NCBI GenBank assembly: GCA_023935145.1
Contig: CM043698.1
Coordinates: 74,137,001-74,201,000 of the forward strand
Reading direction: 5' to 3'
Source of the DNA: Bretschneidera sinensis
Taxonomy: Eukaryota > Streptophyta > Magnoliopsida > Brassicales > Akaniaceae
Length of the DNA: 64,000 nucleotides
The position numbers and the translations under genes were made by a program. A model generated the notes under the pieces. That model was given only the letters and a program-made list of their open reading frames with translations, was not told where the DNA came from and did no database searches. Positions 20,991 through 31,738 of the stretch are shown piece after piece; position 1 is the first letter of the stretch; every line of letters starts with the position of its first letter.

Positions 20991-21028
20991 TGATCCCTAA
21001 AACATTGTTCTTTCTAAACCCTAAAACC

Positions 21029-21439
21029 ATGGAAAACTTGTCTTTTTCTTCCCCACTCCCCGAAGTTAACTCTCTTCTTTGTATTATTATTCCACATAAC
21101 ACTAATGAAAACTCCGCAAACGTTATCAAAAATCAACGCACACTGACATGACCCACCCCACCACACACTGACATCACCCATCCCACTAACTGCAACTCTA
21201 CAAGTCTCACTTGTTCCTTCCTTATACTGTCACTAGCCGTCCCCTCCCAATAGTTGCTGACCTCATGCACCATACCGTTGCAAACCTCCCTACCTTTTTA
21301 CCCACAAAACCGACAACCTAAGTTGGATCCTACCTCCCCCACCATAACTTCATCCACTCAAGTCCCATTCCTACAAACCTCATTGCACAACCTTTCAACT
21401 TTAACCCTATTCATAATCACGCCACATCAATTACAAAAC
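21029..21439 (+). pseudogene. Cop-B gag, N-terminal piece
   Basis: The ATG at 21029 gives MENLSFSSPLPEVNSL, then a Thr/Pro/Ser-rich region with stops and frameshifts. The sequence is cut at 21439 by Ath-1 and resumes at 26802. Ser/Thr/Pro-rich N termini are common in this kind of Copia Gag. No domain can be named in this piece alone. Confidence 0.55.
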
Positions 21440-22768
21440 TGATAAGTGCTTAAATATTCATATTTAAGCCCCTTAATTTACATGTGTTAAGCTCTTTGTC
21501 TACGCGTTTTAGTCTATTTTACTTCATTTTTGTGTTTTACACGTTTTTATAGGGTCTTAAAGAAAAAGAAGCCTTTTTGACACTTAAAGGAAGAAATTTG
21601 GAAATCCTTGAGCAGCTGCTGACTAAAGTGCGATCGAGCACCCTATTGGGTGCGATCGAGTGCATAAACGCTCGTGCGAACACAAGAAGGATCGAGAGCA
21701 AGCTTGCGATCGAGCGCACAACGACTACGATCGAGCGCACATGTACGGGTGTGAACAGTAAAACGGCAGAACCTGTTTTGGAAATAAATTAGGGTTTTGT
21801 TTTAAAACTCCTAGGGTTTCCAAGATTACTCAAACCTTATAAATAGCCTTGTAAAACACAGAAAGGTCTCCCTTTTTAGTTAATCTCCCTTTTGAGGAGC
21901 ATATCTCTCTTTTAGTTTTAGTTTAGTTTAGTTCGGGGAGACCGGAGAAGGAGACCGTGGAGACGAATTGACAACTCTTCTCCCGGGTTTCTTCTTTCCT
22001 TTATTTTATTATGTGTAACTAACTTTTTAGTAAGGGCTTGGTTGAAGCCCTAATTATGTTTATTCAATAATTCAATATTGGTGTCTTTACGATATTCATG
22101 TTGTGTTGCTTGACTTGATTAATGCCTGTATTTATTTAAATTCCTCATATGTGTGTGTCTGATCAACATATGCATGTAGCATGGATTAGTTAGTTGAATC
22201 AATTTGGATGACCGAGTCCTGGGTTCAATAATAGTAACAAAAGAAATCCACATCGGATTCTTGGGTTAATCAATATGGGAAACCGGGAGTAGATACCATG
22301 CCCTAGGTCTCATGTGGTTGTCGATTTTCATAGATCCTATGCTCTCTTAAGGAATAACTCAGTATACACCATGCTAAATCCCTTAAGAAAGAAAAGAGTT
22401 AGAGTAGATACCATGCCTAACTCGTTGCTTAGGGAAATCAATAGCTTAAGGAGTAGATACCATGCCTTTAGGTTGACAAACAGTAGGTAATCATAGCATG
22501 AGTAAAGCATTACCATATTGTTTTGTTGTGGTAGCATAATTGGTGGTGGATATCAAGTCCCTACGCCTTTATCTTTATTATTTCAAATTCAATATTTATT
22601 TATCTTGTTTTTATTTTATTATTGCGAAACTAATTCTAAAGTGAAATTTACCAATCCCTGTGGAGATGATCTTGTATTCGCACACTATGCTAGTGTTGAC
22701 CTTGTGCACTTGCAAGTAAAATAAGTTCGATTATTTGCCCATTTATTTTGGTAGATAATCGCACAACA
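21440..22768 (+). repeat. 5' LTR of Ath-1
   Basis: 1329 bp. It starts TGATAAGTGCTTAAATATTC and ends ATCGCACAACA. It is highly similar to 25462-26801 and to the LTRs of Ath-0, Ath-2 and Ath-3. Confidence 0.92.
21627..21848 (+). promoter_or_regulatory. Ath-1 U3: GCGATCGAGCGC array and TATA box
   Basis: Five or six copies of TGCGATCGAGCGCA-like motif at 21627-21745. CTTATAAATAGCC at 21836-21848 is a strong TATA box about 95 bp downstream. The 3' LTR has the same at about 25650-25770 and 25863-25875. Confidence 0.68.
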
Positions 22769-22773
22769 AGTTT

Positions 22774-22792
22774 TTGGAGCCGTTGCCGGGGA
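22774..22792 (+). promoter_or_regulatory. Primer binding site of Ath-1 (tRNA-Asp)
   Basis: TTGGAGCCGTTGCCGGGGA, four bases after the LTR. One mismatch (A for C) from the complement of the tRNA-Asp 3' end. Confidence 0.88.
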
Positions 22793-23030
22793 TTGTGCTA
22801 AATTTTTTTTTGGAATTATTTTTGTTAGTTTTTTTTATTCTATTTTATTTTAGTTTGTTCCATTTTATTCATTTTTTATTTTTATCAAAAATAAGATTTA
22901 TTTATTTATTTTTATTTTATTTTATTTTATTCTGTTCTGTTTTATTTTTATTTTTATCAAAAATCAGATTTATTATTTCTTTTCGTTTTCTGTTTTTGTT
23001 CAGGTGTGCAGAGGAGGAGTTTCTGTCTTC

Positions 23031-23110
23031 ATTGCGATCGAGCGCAACCCTTAGTGCGATCGAGCATAATCCCAATGCAATCGAGTGCTGTTCTTGGTGC
23101 GCTCGATCGC
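23031..23110 (+). promoter_or_regulatory. Leader GCGATCGAGCGC array of Ath-1
   Basis: Four copies of the LTR motif (TTGCGATCGAGCGCAACC, GTGCGATCGAGCAT, GCAATCGAGTGC, GTGCGCTCGATCGC) between primer site and gag. The rest of the leader (22793-23030) is T-rich low complexity; the hydrophobic reading frame there is not a gene. Confidence 0.6.
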
Positions 23111-23245
23111 AAAAGCTCCAGAGAGTACCCGAGAAGCAGTATTGAAACTACTACACTAAAGTCTTTCAACTAATTCAATCAAAGGAGAAGCACCAATGGT
23201 GGAAGCTAGATATGCTTGTCTAGATGCTAGGAGAAGAAGCTCGAT

Positions 23246-24068
23246 ATGCTCATAAACGCCATGACTACTCAAAACATCTCACCTAGTCCGCGAGCCAAAC
23301 CACTCCAGGTATGTGCTACATGTTCTCGTTTTAATCACACTATTGACACTTGCCCTTTGCATTCATTTGCAGATCACGAGCAAGCAAATTATGCGGGACC
23401 GAACAACTACAACATATATGAAAATACCTACAATCCTGGATGGAGACACCACCCCCACTTCTCATGGAGCAATGAACAAAATGTCTTGAACCTTCAAGAG
23501 CAGCAAAAGAATTCCCAATCAGAAACTCAATCAGTTCTGGAATCAAAGCAAAGTGACCTAGAGAGTCTTGTAAGGCAGTTGATGACTTCACAAGAACAAT
23601 TCATGGTAAAGGAAAGACAAATTCCGAACTGAGCAAAGGGAAATCATTGCAAAGCATGAGCAAGCCATTCAAAGATTGGAAGTATAAGTGGGGCAATTGG
23701 CTAAAGAGCTGAGTGAACGATAGCAAGGTGTTGTTGAGCAAGTTTTTCACGTCCATCACATTGATCCATTGGAGACCACCCTCACCTAATGTTTCAAAGG
23801 ATCAGATGTTGAGCTAAAATCTGAGGATGTTACTGATGACATCATTGAAACTGTGCACCTTCTAGAGGCTTCTCCAAAGCATCCAAGTAAGTATACCGAT
23901 CCATTTGAACCTCATGTGCCTACTAATACTATTTTTTTTCCTTCTATTGTCCAGGCACAAAATTTTGAATTGAAGCAATTACCGAAGCATTTGACTTATG
24001 TTTATGTGGGAGAGAATAAGACACTACCTGTGCTAGTTGCTGCCAATCTTAGTTTTGGGGAAAAATAA
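23246..24068 (+). pseudogene. Ath-1 gag and pol remnant with internal deletion
   Basis: The gag part (23246-23630) holds the knuckle CATCSRFNHTIDTCPLH (intact Cys and His spacing), NTYNPGWRHHPHFSWSNEQ and a Gln/Ser-rich tail; it then breaks at stops between 23630 and 23730. The sequence then jumps to the Pol segment between protease and RT: HLLEASPKHPSKY (23856), FELKQLPKHLTYVYVGE and VLVAANLSFGEK, ending at a TAA at 24066-24068. Compared with Ath-2, the capsid half of gag, the protease core and everything from RT onward are missing. No catalytic domain remains. Confidence 0.82.
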
Positions 24069-24076
24069 GGCTTGGT

Positions 24077-24123
24077 CCGGCTGAAGACGTTAAACTTAGC
24101 GCTCATGAGAGGCACCCCACAGC
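24077..24123 (+). promoter_or_regulatory. Conserved 3'-UTR entry motif
   Basis: CCGGCTGAAGACGTTAAAC, then TTAGCGCTCATGAGAGGC and ACCCCAC. It is nearly identical at 38221-38270 (E, minus) and 53730-53776 (Ath-3). It lies directly after the last coding sequence in all three, including two elements with different deletions. Role unknown; an RNA signal is plausible. Confidence 0.65.
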
Positions 24124-24322
24124 TTATCCTTTTATTTTTATTGTTTTATGTATTTATTGTTATTTATTTATTTATTTTTAGTACTTCTTGTTTTCCTGTA
24201 TTACGTTAGTTTTTCTTTTTTAGGGACAATGTGTGCATCCGTTCAAGTTTGGGGGTATGATATGAGCTATGCCGACCTAGCTAATTCTCTATCTCCTAGG
24301 TCAGATCTTTCCATGTTATTCA

Positions 24323-24363
24323 CACATTGAAGACAATGTGTAATTTAAGTTTGGGGGTATGGG
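24323..24363 (+). promoter_or_regulatory. Hairpin plus G-run in the 3' UTR
   Basis: A perfect 7-bp stem CACATTG/CAATGTG with loop AAGA (24323-24340), then TAATTTAAGTTTGGGGGT. Equivalent sites are at 41714-41745 (D), 38012-38027 with 37992-38003 (E, minus) and 53991-54030 (Ath-3). Confidence 0.65.
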
Positions 24364-25461
24364 AGACACGTTCACATACTTTGTCCCAGTTTTTAGTTTT
24401 TATAGATAAATGCATGTTCGTACTATTCTGAAAATTTTGGGTGATCTAAACAAATAATATGATTTGACTTCATAAGTGAGCTTAAAACCTTGAACACGTG
24501 GGCTAATAATTTAGTTTTAAACCTTAATCACTTACTTTTAGGCATTTAAGGATTCACAAGTTTGACTTAAACTAACACGAGCACATTAGCACATAATTGT
24601 GTGGGGTATGACATGTAATTTTAATATGTATGTTTCTTCGGCTTGACTATGAACCGGATGAATTGTTAGATTCACACTTTGGCATAGGAAAAAAGAAAAA
24701 AAAAATTTAATTGCTCAAAAAGAAAAGTGCTCCTAATGATCAGTAAACAAAATTTCCACAGAGTAACTGGCCCTCTTGCCTCAGTAAGCAGTGAGTATCA
24801 TGTCAAAAGGTGGGAATTTTGCTCACAATGATCATTAAAAAAAACTTTTCACAGAGTAACTGGCCCTCTTGCCTCAGTAAGCAGTGAGTGTCACGTCAAA
24901 AGGTGAGAATTCTGATTGGTAGCATTAAGACCAGTTAGTTTCGTAGCCTTTTGACTCGAGTTAGTAAGTCCTTAGGGGTGCCTTTACACCTAATGCCTTA
25001 AAAACCATCTGGGTTAGGAGTCATTGGCTAAATACTCGCTACATGAGTCAAATAGAAAGCTTAAAGGAACTAAACTTGGCAAAAATCTCACAATAAAAGA
25101 AAAACTATGCCATTTTTGTTGGTTCTAATATGAAATTTTGGTGAATCTTAAGACATCGAAACACTACACATTATAATTATTTGGAAACCTAATCTTTTAT
25201 GTGCTAGTTCACCACACATTAAAGTCAAACTTGTGATGTCTTAACCTACCCCATGAAAGTGATCTGCATTCAAAACTCTTATTCATTGCAAAGATGTGTT
25301 TGTACTTGTTAAGCTTGGTCATGAATGCACATCATGGTTTTGTGTGATACCTAAACTTTTGTAGGCGCTATGAATATTGGATTTATCTGTATATCATTAT
25401 TTTTCATTTTAGTTTTTAGTTTTGTATTACTAAGAGACTAGCAGTATATAAGTTTGGGGTG

Positions 25462-26801
25462 TGATAAGTGCTTAAATATTCATATTTAAGCCCCTTAATT
25501 TACATGTGTTAAGCTATTTGTCTATGCGTTTTAGTCTATTTTACTTCACTTTTGTGTTTTACACGTTTTTATAGGGTCTTGGAGAAAAAAAAGCCTTTTT
25601 GACACTTAAAGGAAGAAATCTGGAAATCCTGGAGCAGCTGCTGGCTAAAGTGCGATTGCGATCAAGCACACTATTGGGTGCGATCGAGCGCATAAGCGCT
25701 CGTGCGCACATAAGAAGGATCGAGCGCAGGCTTACGATCGAGTGCACAACGACTGCGATCAAACGCACATGTACGGGCGTGAACAGTAAAACGGCAGAAC
25801 CTGTTTTAGAAATAAATTAGGGTTTTGTTTTAAAACTCCTAGGGTTTCTAGGATTACTCAAACCTTATAAATAGCCTTGTAAAACACAGAAAGGTGGGAG
25901 CTCCCTTTTTAGTTAATCTCCCTTTTGAGGAACATATCTCCCTTTTAGTTTTAGTTTAGTTTAGCTCGGGGAGACCGAAGAAGGAGACCATGGAGACGAA
26001 TTGACAACTCTTCTCTCGTGTTTCTTCTTTCCTTTATTTTATTATGTGTAACTAACGTTTTAGTAAGGACTTGGTTGAAGCCCTAATTATGTTTATTCAA
26101 TAATTCAATATTGACACCTTTATGATATTCATGTTGTGTTGTTTGACTTGATTAATGGCTGTGTTTATTTAAATTCCTCATATGTGTGTGTCTGATCAAC
26201 GTATGCATGTGGTATAGATTAGTTAGTTGAATCAATTTGGATGACCGAGTCCTGGGTTCAAAAATAGTAACAAAAGAAATCCACACCGGATTCTTGGGTT
26301 AATCGACATGGGAAACCAGGAGTAGATACCATGCCCTAGGTCTCGTATGGTTGTCGATTTCCACGGATCCTATGCTTTCTTAAGGAATAACTCAGTATAC
26401 ACCATGTTGAATCCCTTAAGAAAGAAAAGAGTTAGAGTAGATACCATGCCTAACTCGTTGCTTAGGGAAATCAATAGCTTAAGGAGTAGATACCATGCCC
26501 TTAGATTGACAAACAGTAGGTAATCATAGCATGAGTAAAGCATTGGCATATTGTTTTGTTGTTGTAGCATAATTGGTGGTGGATATCAAGTCCCTACGCC
26601 TTTATCTTTATTATTTCCAACTCAATATTTATTTCTCTTGTTTTTATTTTATTATTGCGAAACTAATTCTAAAGTGAAATTTACCAATCCCTGTGGAGAT
26701 GATCCTGCATTCGCACACTATGCTACTGTTGACCTTATGCACTTGCAAGTAAAACAAGTTCGATTATTTGCCCATTTATTTTGGTAGATAATCGCACAAC
26801 A
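25462..26801 (+). repeat. 3' LTR of Ath-1
   Basis: 1340 bp, partner of 21440-22768, preceded by AGTTTGGGGTG (25451-25461), the likely plus-strand primer. It carries small indels relative to the 5' LTR, such as GTGGGAG near 25895. Confidence 0.92.
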
Positions 26802-28292
26802 GGCACAAACTCCTTGTCACCATCCAATCGACTATAGCGATCACCAACAATATGATGCACCAATTACTCCCCCACAGATTTTACCCTCCCCTAGCAACCC
26901 ATCGATTCCGTCTACATTCCCTTATCTCCCACTTTTTTCTACTCCTAGCATCATCCACTTAGTTAGTATTAAACTTGATAACAATAATTACATCTGCTGG
27001 CTAGGAACAATGTTACCTTAATCAGTCTAATACTAATGAGTTTGACCTCCGACTGAAGCTTCACAAACATACCAAATATGGAAAGTCTATAGAACAATAT
27101 CTTTGGGTGCTTAAAACTATAGCTAATTCTCTTGCTGCCATCAATTCACCACTCTCCACCAAAGACTTTATCTCCTATGCATTAATAGGCCTATCTACTG
27201 AGTATGAAAGCTTCATCACTACAGTCACCAACACCAACATCACCCTTACCTTTGATAGTTTGCATACCAAGTTTTTTCTCTAAGAACAATGCCTCAAGCA
27301 TCTTCAGGTCACTACCCAATTTTCTGACCCTTCTACAACCCTTGCCACCACTACCACGCTAGAGCTTCTTATGGTTGTGGTAGGGGTCGCTTAGGCTATC
27401 GGAGCTGTGGCTGGGGTCGTGGCTGCAATACTGGTCGTGGTGATTCTTCTCAACATGGTTCGGGTACTGATCAGTCTTCTCACATTTCTCCTAGATTTAA
27501 TCAATCTACTAGTACTTTCTCTTACAATTGTGAAGGTTTATTGGGACCACATCCTGCAACCTTCTCCATGTCGTGTCAGATTTGCCACACCACTGGTAAC
27601 TTTTCCTTAACTTATCCTCACCGGTTCAATCATGCTATTAAATTATTTGCCAAATGTCACTTGGTGAGTCTAACATCGCTTAGAGGTACTCTGATATGAC
27701 CACTTCTACTCACATGACTCCTCAATCAAGTACACTTACTAACCTTAGACCTTATTTTGGAAAAACTAAAATTTTGGTATGACCAGTTGTCACATTATCT
27801 TTCATGATATATCTTTTCCTTACCCTACTCTCATTGAACTTATCCCCTCACCTACAACTAATCACTCTCCCACTCCACCACTTGTACTTACTATTGATGA
27901 ACTTTTACGTCAACATTCTCTCTCTCCACTTATGTCTCAAATCACTTGTACTCCTAGTTTCTCTGTTTTTTGTCTTCTTTCCCCACCACTGGTTCCCATT
28001 ACCTCGCTGCCTCCAGCTTTGGCTTTTACCCATGTGCCCTCCCTTTCCTCTACTATTAACCAACCCTCCAAACCAATGTCTCCTCCATTGCCGTCTCTTT
28101 TTCTTAAATCCTCCGCACCAGCCTCAGCTTCTTCCAATCCAATTTCCCTTCCTTCTCTTGAACCAGACACTTTTTTTACACGTACACTTCCTCCACCATC
28201 CGTCCATGCCCCTTGTCATCCCATGCTCACTCGTTATAAAACTAGTATTAGCAAACCCAAACAATTACTCTCTATTTCCATAACTACCTAGC
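26802..28292 (+). pseudogene. Cop-B gag, knuckle and integrase-RT linker, integrase deleted
   Basis: Resumes Cop-B after Ath-1. SIKLDNNNYICWLGTM (about 26965) is the Copia Gag opening. RLKLHKHTKYGKSIEQYL and LIGLSTEYESFITTV (27050-27230) are the UBN2-type domain. A degenerate knuckle CQICHTTGNFSLTYPHRF is read near 27570, with His and last Cys lost. YFGKTKILV (27750) recalls the region before integrase. The text then jumps at about 27780 to a Pro/Ser-rich linker (to 28292) ending HPMLTRYKTSISKPK, which normally follows integrase. So the integrase core is absent. Cut at 28292 by Ath-2 (TSD CTAGC). Confidence 0.75.
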
Positions 28293-28745
28293 TGTTGTGC
28301 GTTTATCTACCTAAATTATTAAGCAAATAATCGAACTTGTTTTACTTACAAGTGCACAAGGTCAACAATAGCATAATGTGCAAATGCGAGATCATCTCCA
28401 CAGGGATTGGTGAATTTTGATTTAGAATTAGTTTCGAAATAAAAAAAGATTGAAATAAATGTTGAGTGTGAATTAATAATAATAAGAACATAGGGCTTTG
28501 ATATCCGCCACTAATCATATTTTCCCAATAAGTAATGTGCCAATGCTCTAGCCCTACTATGAATACCTAATGGCTGTCAACCCAAGGGTCTGGTCCGCTC
28601 CTTAAGCTATTGATCTCCCTAAGCAATGAGTTAGGCATGGTGTATACTCTAACTCTTTTCTCTCTTAAGGTATTCAGCATGGTGTATACTGAGTTGTTCC
28701 TTAAGAGAGCATAAGGTCTGCGAAAATCGACAACCACATGAGACC
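28293..28745 (-). repeat. 3' LTR of Ath-2, piece 1
   Basis: 453 bp, starting TGTTGTGCGTTTATCTACC. It matches 59962-60414 of the other LTR and is cut by D at the sequence AGACC (28741-28745). The 3' LTR continues at 44627. Confidence 0.9.
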
Positions 28746-30168
28746 TGATGAGAGCCATAAAATGCATATCAACGGTGCTTAATCGTTAGCAATTTGGGGT
28801 TGATCTCGATCTTAATCGCACTTTTACACATTAATAACTCTAAAGTGATATTCATAAATCATTGACTTAATTCGATGCATTTTTAAGTGCCTTGGAGTCC
28901 AAAAAAAACGGAAAAGATATCATCTCTTAAAGTACAAAGTTTCGATACATATAGGAATGGAAGAGTGGTTATGAAGAGACAAAAGTGATGAAAAGCATTC
29001 TAAACACAAGAGCCAAAGCATGCCAAGACCAAGAGAAGTCATTTCAGCACTTGAAGAGCTAGGAGTATTAGTGTGCGCCATGGCGCGGCCAAACCAGCGC
29101 TGCACCACCCAGAACCGCACCTTGGCATCCTTCCTAGCACCGTGCCTCTACCAGACCAGCACTGCACAGCCCAGAACTGCATCTTGGCATCCCTCCTAGC
29201 GCCACACCTCTGCCAGACTAGCACCACACCGCCCAGCAAGGCACACTCATGAAGAAAGGAGAGCGCCACACCGCCCAAAAAGGAGAGGCACGGCGCGCAC
29301 ACGGTCTCCTGACCTAATTAAGACCTCTAAGTGGCTATTTTGAGCCCAAAAATACCCTTGAAACCTTATACTATAAATAAGGCACTTAGGGTTGAAGAAA
29401 ATGGAATCGTTCAAGATCTGGAAACTCCAAGAAGCAGTCTCATTCTCCTCCATCAAAGTGTTCAGCCATGAGTTCCATGGCGAACTAATCTCCAAGCAAG
29501 GCGAAGGGATGAATCCCTAGGTTTTGTTGTTCTTTAATTCCTTTATTAGCTCAGTTGTAATGGGGATTTATTGTCAAATATTGTTATGACTTATTCTTTA
29601 ATCTAATTAGAAGATTTCCTTTCAATCCGGTGATTATATCTTTCTCTTTGATATAAGTTTAGTCATGCTTTTCTCATGTCAAGGTTGTTTGGATATGATT
29701 GAGTCTGGTAGGCTTATTCTCTAGGGTTGTCCATTACTGCAATATTGTTGTTAAAGATACATTGTCGTTTCTTGATAACTCTATAGTTTAGGCCATATAT
29801 GTTTAACCAATAAAGAAGAGTAAGTCATATCAATTACATTAGGGTTTGTATATGAGCTTTAATTGAATATCCACCGATTGCTTGTTTGGGATGTGAAACT
29901 TGCAATTGAGATAAAAACAACTGAATTAAGATTGGAATAAAGGCAACGAGCCTAGGGAGGACTCCTGGAACCTTGTTGTTACTATATTATTATTAATCAC
30001 AACTTATTACATATTATGCTCTCAATTACTTCATTATCATATATTCTCACTCGATCTTATTGTTCGTGTTTAGGTTTACATCTTCTCTTATAGTTAACAT
30101 TGTTTCCCTGTGGAATCGACACCCCAAAGCTGTGCTATAACTATCGCGTTAGTCTTTAGGCGTAATCA
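28746..30168 (+). repeat. 5' LTR of D
   Basis: 1423 bp. A GC-rich tandem repeat (two full 62-bp units, 29091-29244) is followed by ACTATAAATAAGG (TATA box, 29370-29382). The 3' LTR is 85 bp longer because it has more repeat units. Confidence 0.92.
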
Positions 30169-30171
30169 AAT

Positions 30172-30191
30172 TTTGGTGTCGTTGCTGGGGA
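30172..30191 (+). promoter_or_regulatory. Primer binding site of D (mutated tRNA-Asp type)
   Basis: TTTGGTGTCGTTGCTGGGGA, just after the LTR. It differs from the complement of the tRNA-Asp 3' end by three C-to-T changes, at cytosines in CG or CNG contexts, as methylated-cytosine decay would give. Confidence 0.8.
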
Positions 30192-30274
30192 AACGCGCTT
30201 ACTTACAAGAAGATTGTCAACCCTAAACCAAACGGTACTATCGTTCCCTTCTTTAAATTTTTAATTTTTCGTTT

Positions 30275-31711
30275 TTGTTCTATTTTTATTTATCACTCGT
30301 AAAATTCAATTGGTGTATGCATAGACTGAGAGATTCGCGAGGGAGATTCATTAAAGGACCCGAACTAGAAATACTCTTCCCTTCCACGTCCGTTAGTGAA
30401 ACCTCGCCTAGATCAAACCCTAGTGTACACCCAACAGAAAATTTAGGAAACTGTGTTAACATGGCTGAAAACCCTAATGAAAATGTTGCTAGAACACATA
30501 GAGATTACCTACATCCTAGCCGGACAGCCATACCATCATGCATTATGTTTCCAGCCAACACTCGCCATCAAGATTTTAAAACAGGAATGATATAATTACT
30601 CCCTACTTTTCATGGCTTGGAAAACGAAAACCTCTATGTGCACATTAGAGAATTTGAGGAAGTAGTTGCGATTTTTCATAGTCAAGAAGCAACTGATGAT
30701 ATCGTGAGACTCAAGTTTTTTTCTTTCTCTTTGAAGGATAAAGCTAAGAGTTGGTTATACTCACTGAGACCGCAATCAATTGGGTCATGGAATGAGACGA
30801 CCCAAGTCTTTTTTAATAAATACTTCCCTCAACATAAGTCTAATGCATTAAAAAGACAAATCTCCACCTTTGCACAAAAGGAAAACGAGACTTTGTATTA
30901 GTCTTGGGAGAAATTTAAAGAGCTGTTAAGTATGTGTCTACATCATGGATATGAAAATTGGCATTTAGTGAGCTATTTCTATGAGGGTCTTACCTATAGA
31001 GAACGCCAATTTGTAGAGATGATGTGTAATGGTGAGTTTATACAAAAAGACCCTGATGAGGCTATTGAGTACCTCAATGAGCTTGCTGAAAAAGCTTACA
31101 CATAGACTGGACCTAGTGCTACTGAAAGCACAAATAGGTCACGACCTATAAGAAACCCTAGTGGTGGAGGAATCTACCATCTTAGGGAAGAGGATAACCT
31201 TAAGGCCAAGGTTGAGATGCTTACTAGGGAGTTAGAGGCATTAAAAACTAAAAAACCAACACACATGGTTAATCAAGCCGAACCTTTAGAACCATGTTTT
31301 GTGTGTGGTGGGGTTGATCATCCCACCCAAGATTGCCCCACATTTGTTGACATGAGAGGGCTGTATGAGGAACAATGTAATGCTTTAGGCATGTACAAGA
31401 AGCCTCTAGCACCCTTCTCTAACACTTACAATCCAGGGTGGCAAAATCCTCCCAACTTCAGCTGGAAATCTGAAAATCAGCAGCATGCACAACCCCCTAG
31501 ATCATACCCAGCACCTTATCATGCACCCTTCTCCTCTAGGAACTCTTTAGAAGACACCTTACATGATTTTATAGAAACACAAGGTAAGACAAACCAAAGG
31601 TGTGAGGCTTTAATTACACAAGTGGTTGAGGAAAATAAAGAAATAAGGAGCCAAGTGTCTAAATTAATGGGCTCCTTGAGTGTGACTAAGCGAGGTAAGT
31701 TCCCTTCCTAA
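30275..31711 (+). pseudogene. D gag, one frame with in-frame stops
   Basis: A single reading frame runs through to pol and is interrupted only by stops: TAA 30593-30595, TAG 30899-30901, TAG 31103-31105 and TAA 31709-31711. N-terminal RDSRGRFIKGPELEI, then the gag domain (LLPTFHGLENENLYVHIREF, LKDKAKSWLYSL, WNETTQVFFNKYFP, 30597-30840) and LVSYFYEGLTYRERQFVEMM. A coiled-coil segment (LKAKVEMLTRELEALK) follows, then the knuckle CFVCGGVDHPTQDCP (31294-31338) and NTYNPGWQNPPNFSW. An upstream ATG was not verified; MHRLRDSRGRF (about 30317) is a good start candidate. Confidence 0.85.
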
Positions 31712-31738
31712 GCTCAGTCCATACCTCACGGTCAACAT

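Larger units (their letters stand above)
24069..25461 (+). other. 3' UTR of Ath-1, conserved with E and Ath-3
   Basis: Non-coding, about 1.4 kb. It holds in order the GGCTGAAGACGTTAAAC block (24079), a small hairpin with G-run (24323-24363), ACACGAGCACATTAGCACA (24578), a 105-bp tandem duplication (24730-24910), AGGGGTGCCTTTACACC (24973), GCTCGCTACATGAGTCAAA (25035) and a purine tract before the LTR. Most blocks recur in the same order in E (minus strand, 38270 to 37011) and Ath-3. Confidence 0.75.
21440..26801 (+). mobile_element. Ath-1: internally deleted Athila-like element
   Basis: LTRs at 21440-22768 and 25462-26801 (TGATAAG...ACAACA) frame 2.7 kb that holds an Asp primer site, a gag fragment with knuckle, a short Pol fragment from between protease and RT, and a complete-looking 3' UTR. 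RT, RNase H, integrase and env-like ORF are gone. The flanks AAAAC and GGCAC do not match, so no TSD is claimed. It lies inside Cop-B gag. With LTR ends, primer site and 3' UTR kept but coding lost, it has the layout of a non-autonomous derivative. Confidence 0.88.

Noticed and set aside
22774..23145. Hydrophobic, membrane-like ORF of 123 codons
   Set aside because: Translation of T-rich Athila leader including the primer site.
21435..26806. TSD for Ath-1
   Set aside because: Flanks AAAAC and GGCAC do not match; not claimed.
27804..28283. Leu/His-rich plus-strand ORF and an acidic minus-strand ORF
   Set aside because: Shadows of the Cop-B integrase-RT linker frame ending HPMLTRYKTSISKPK.
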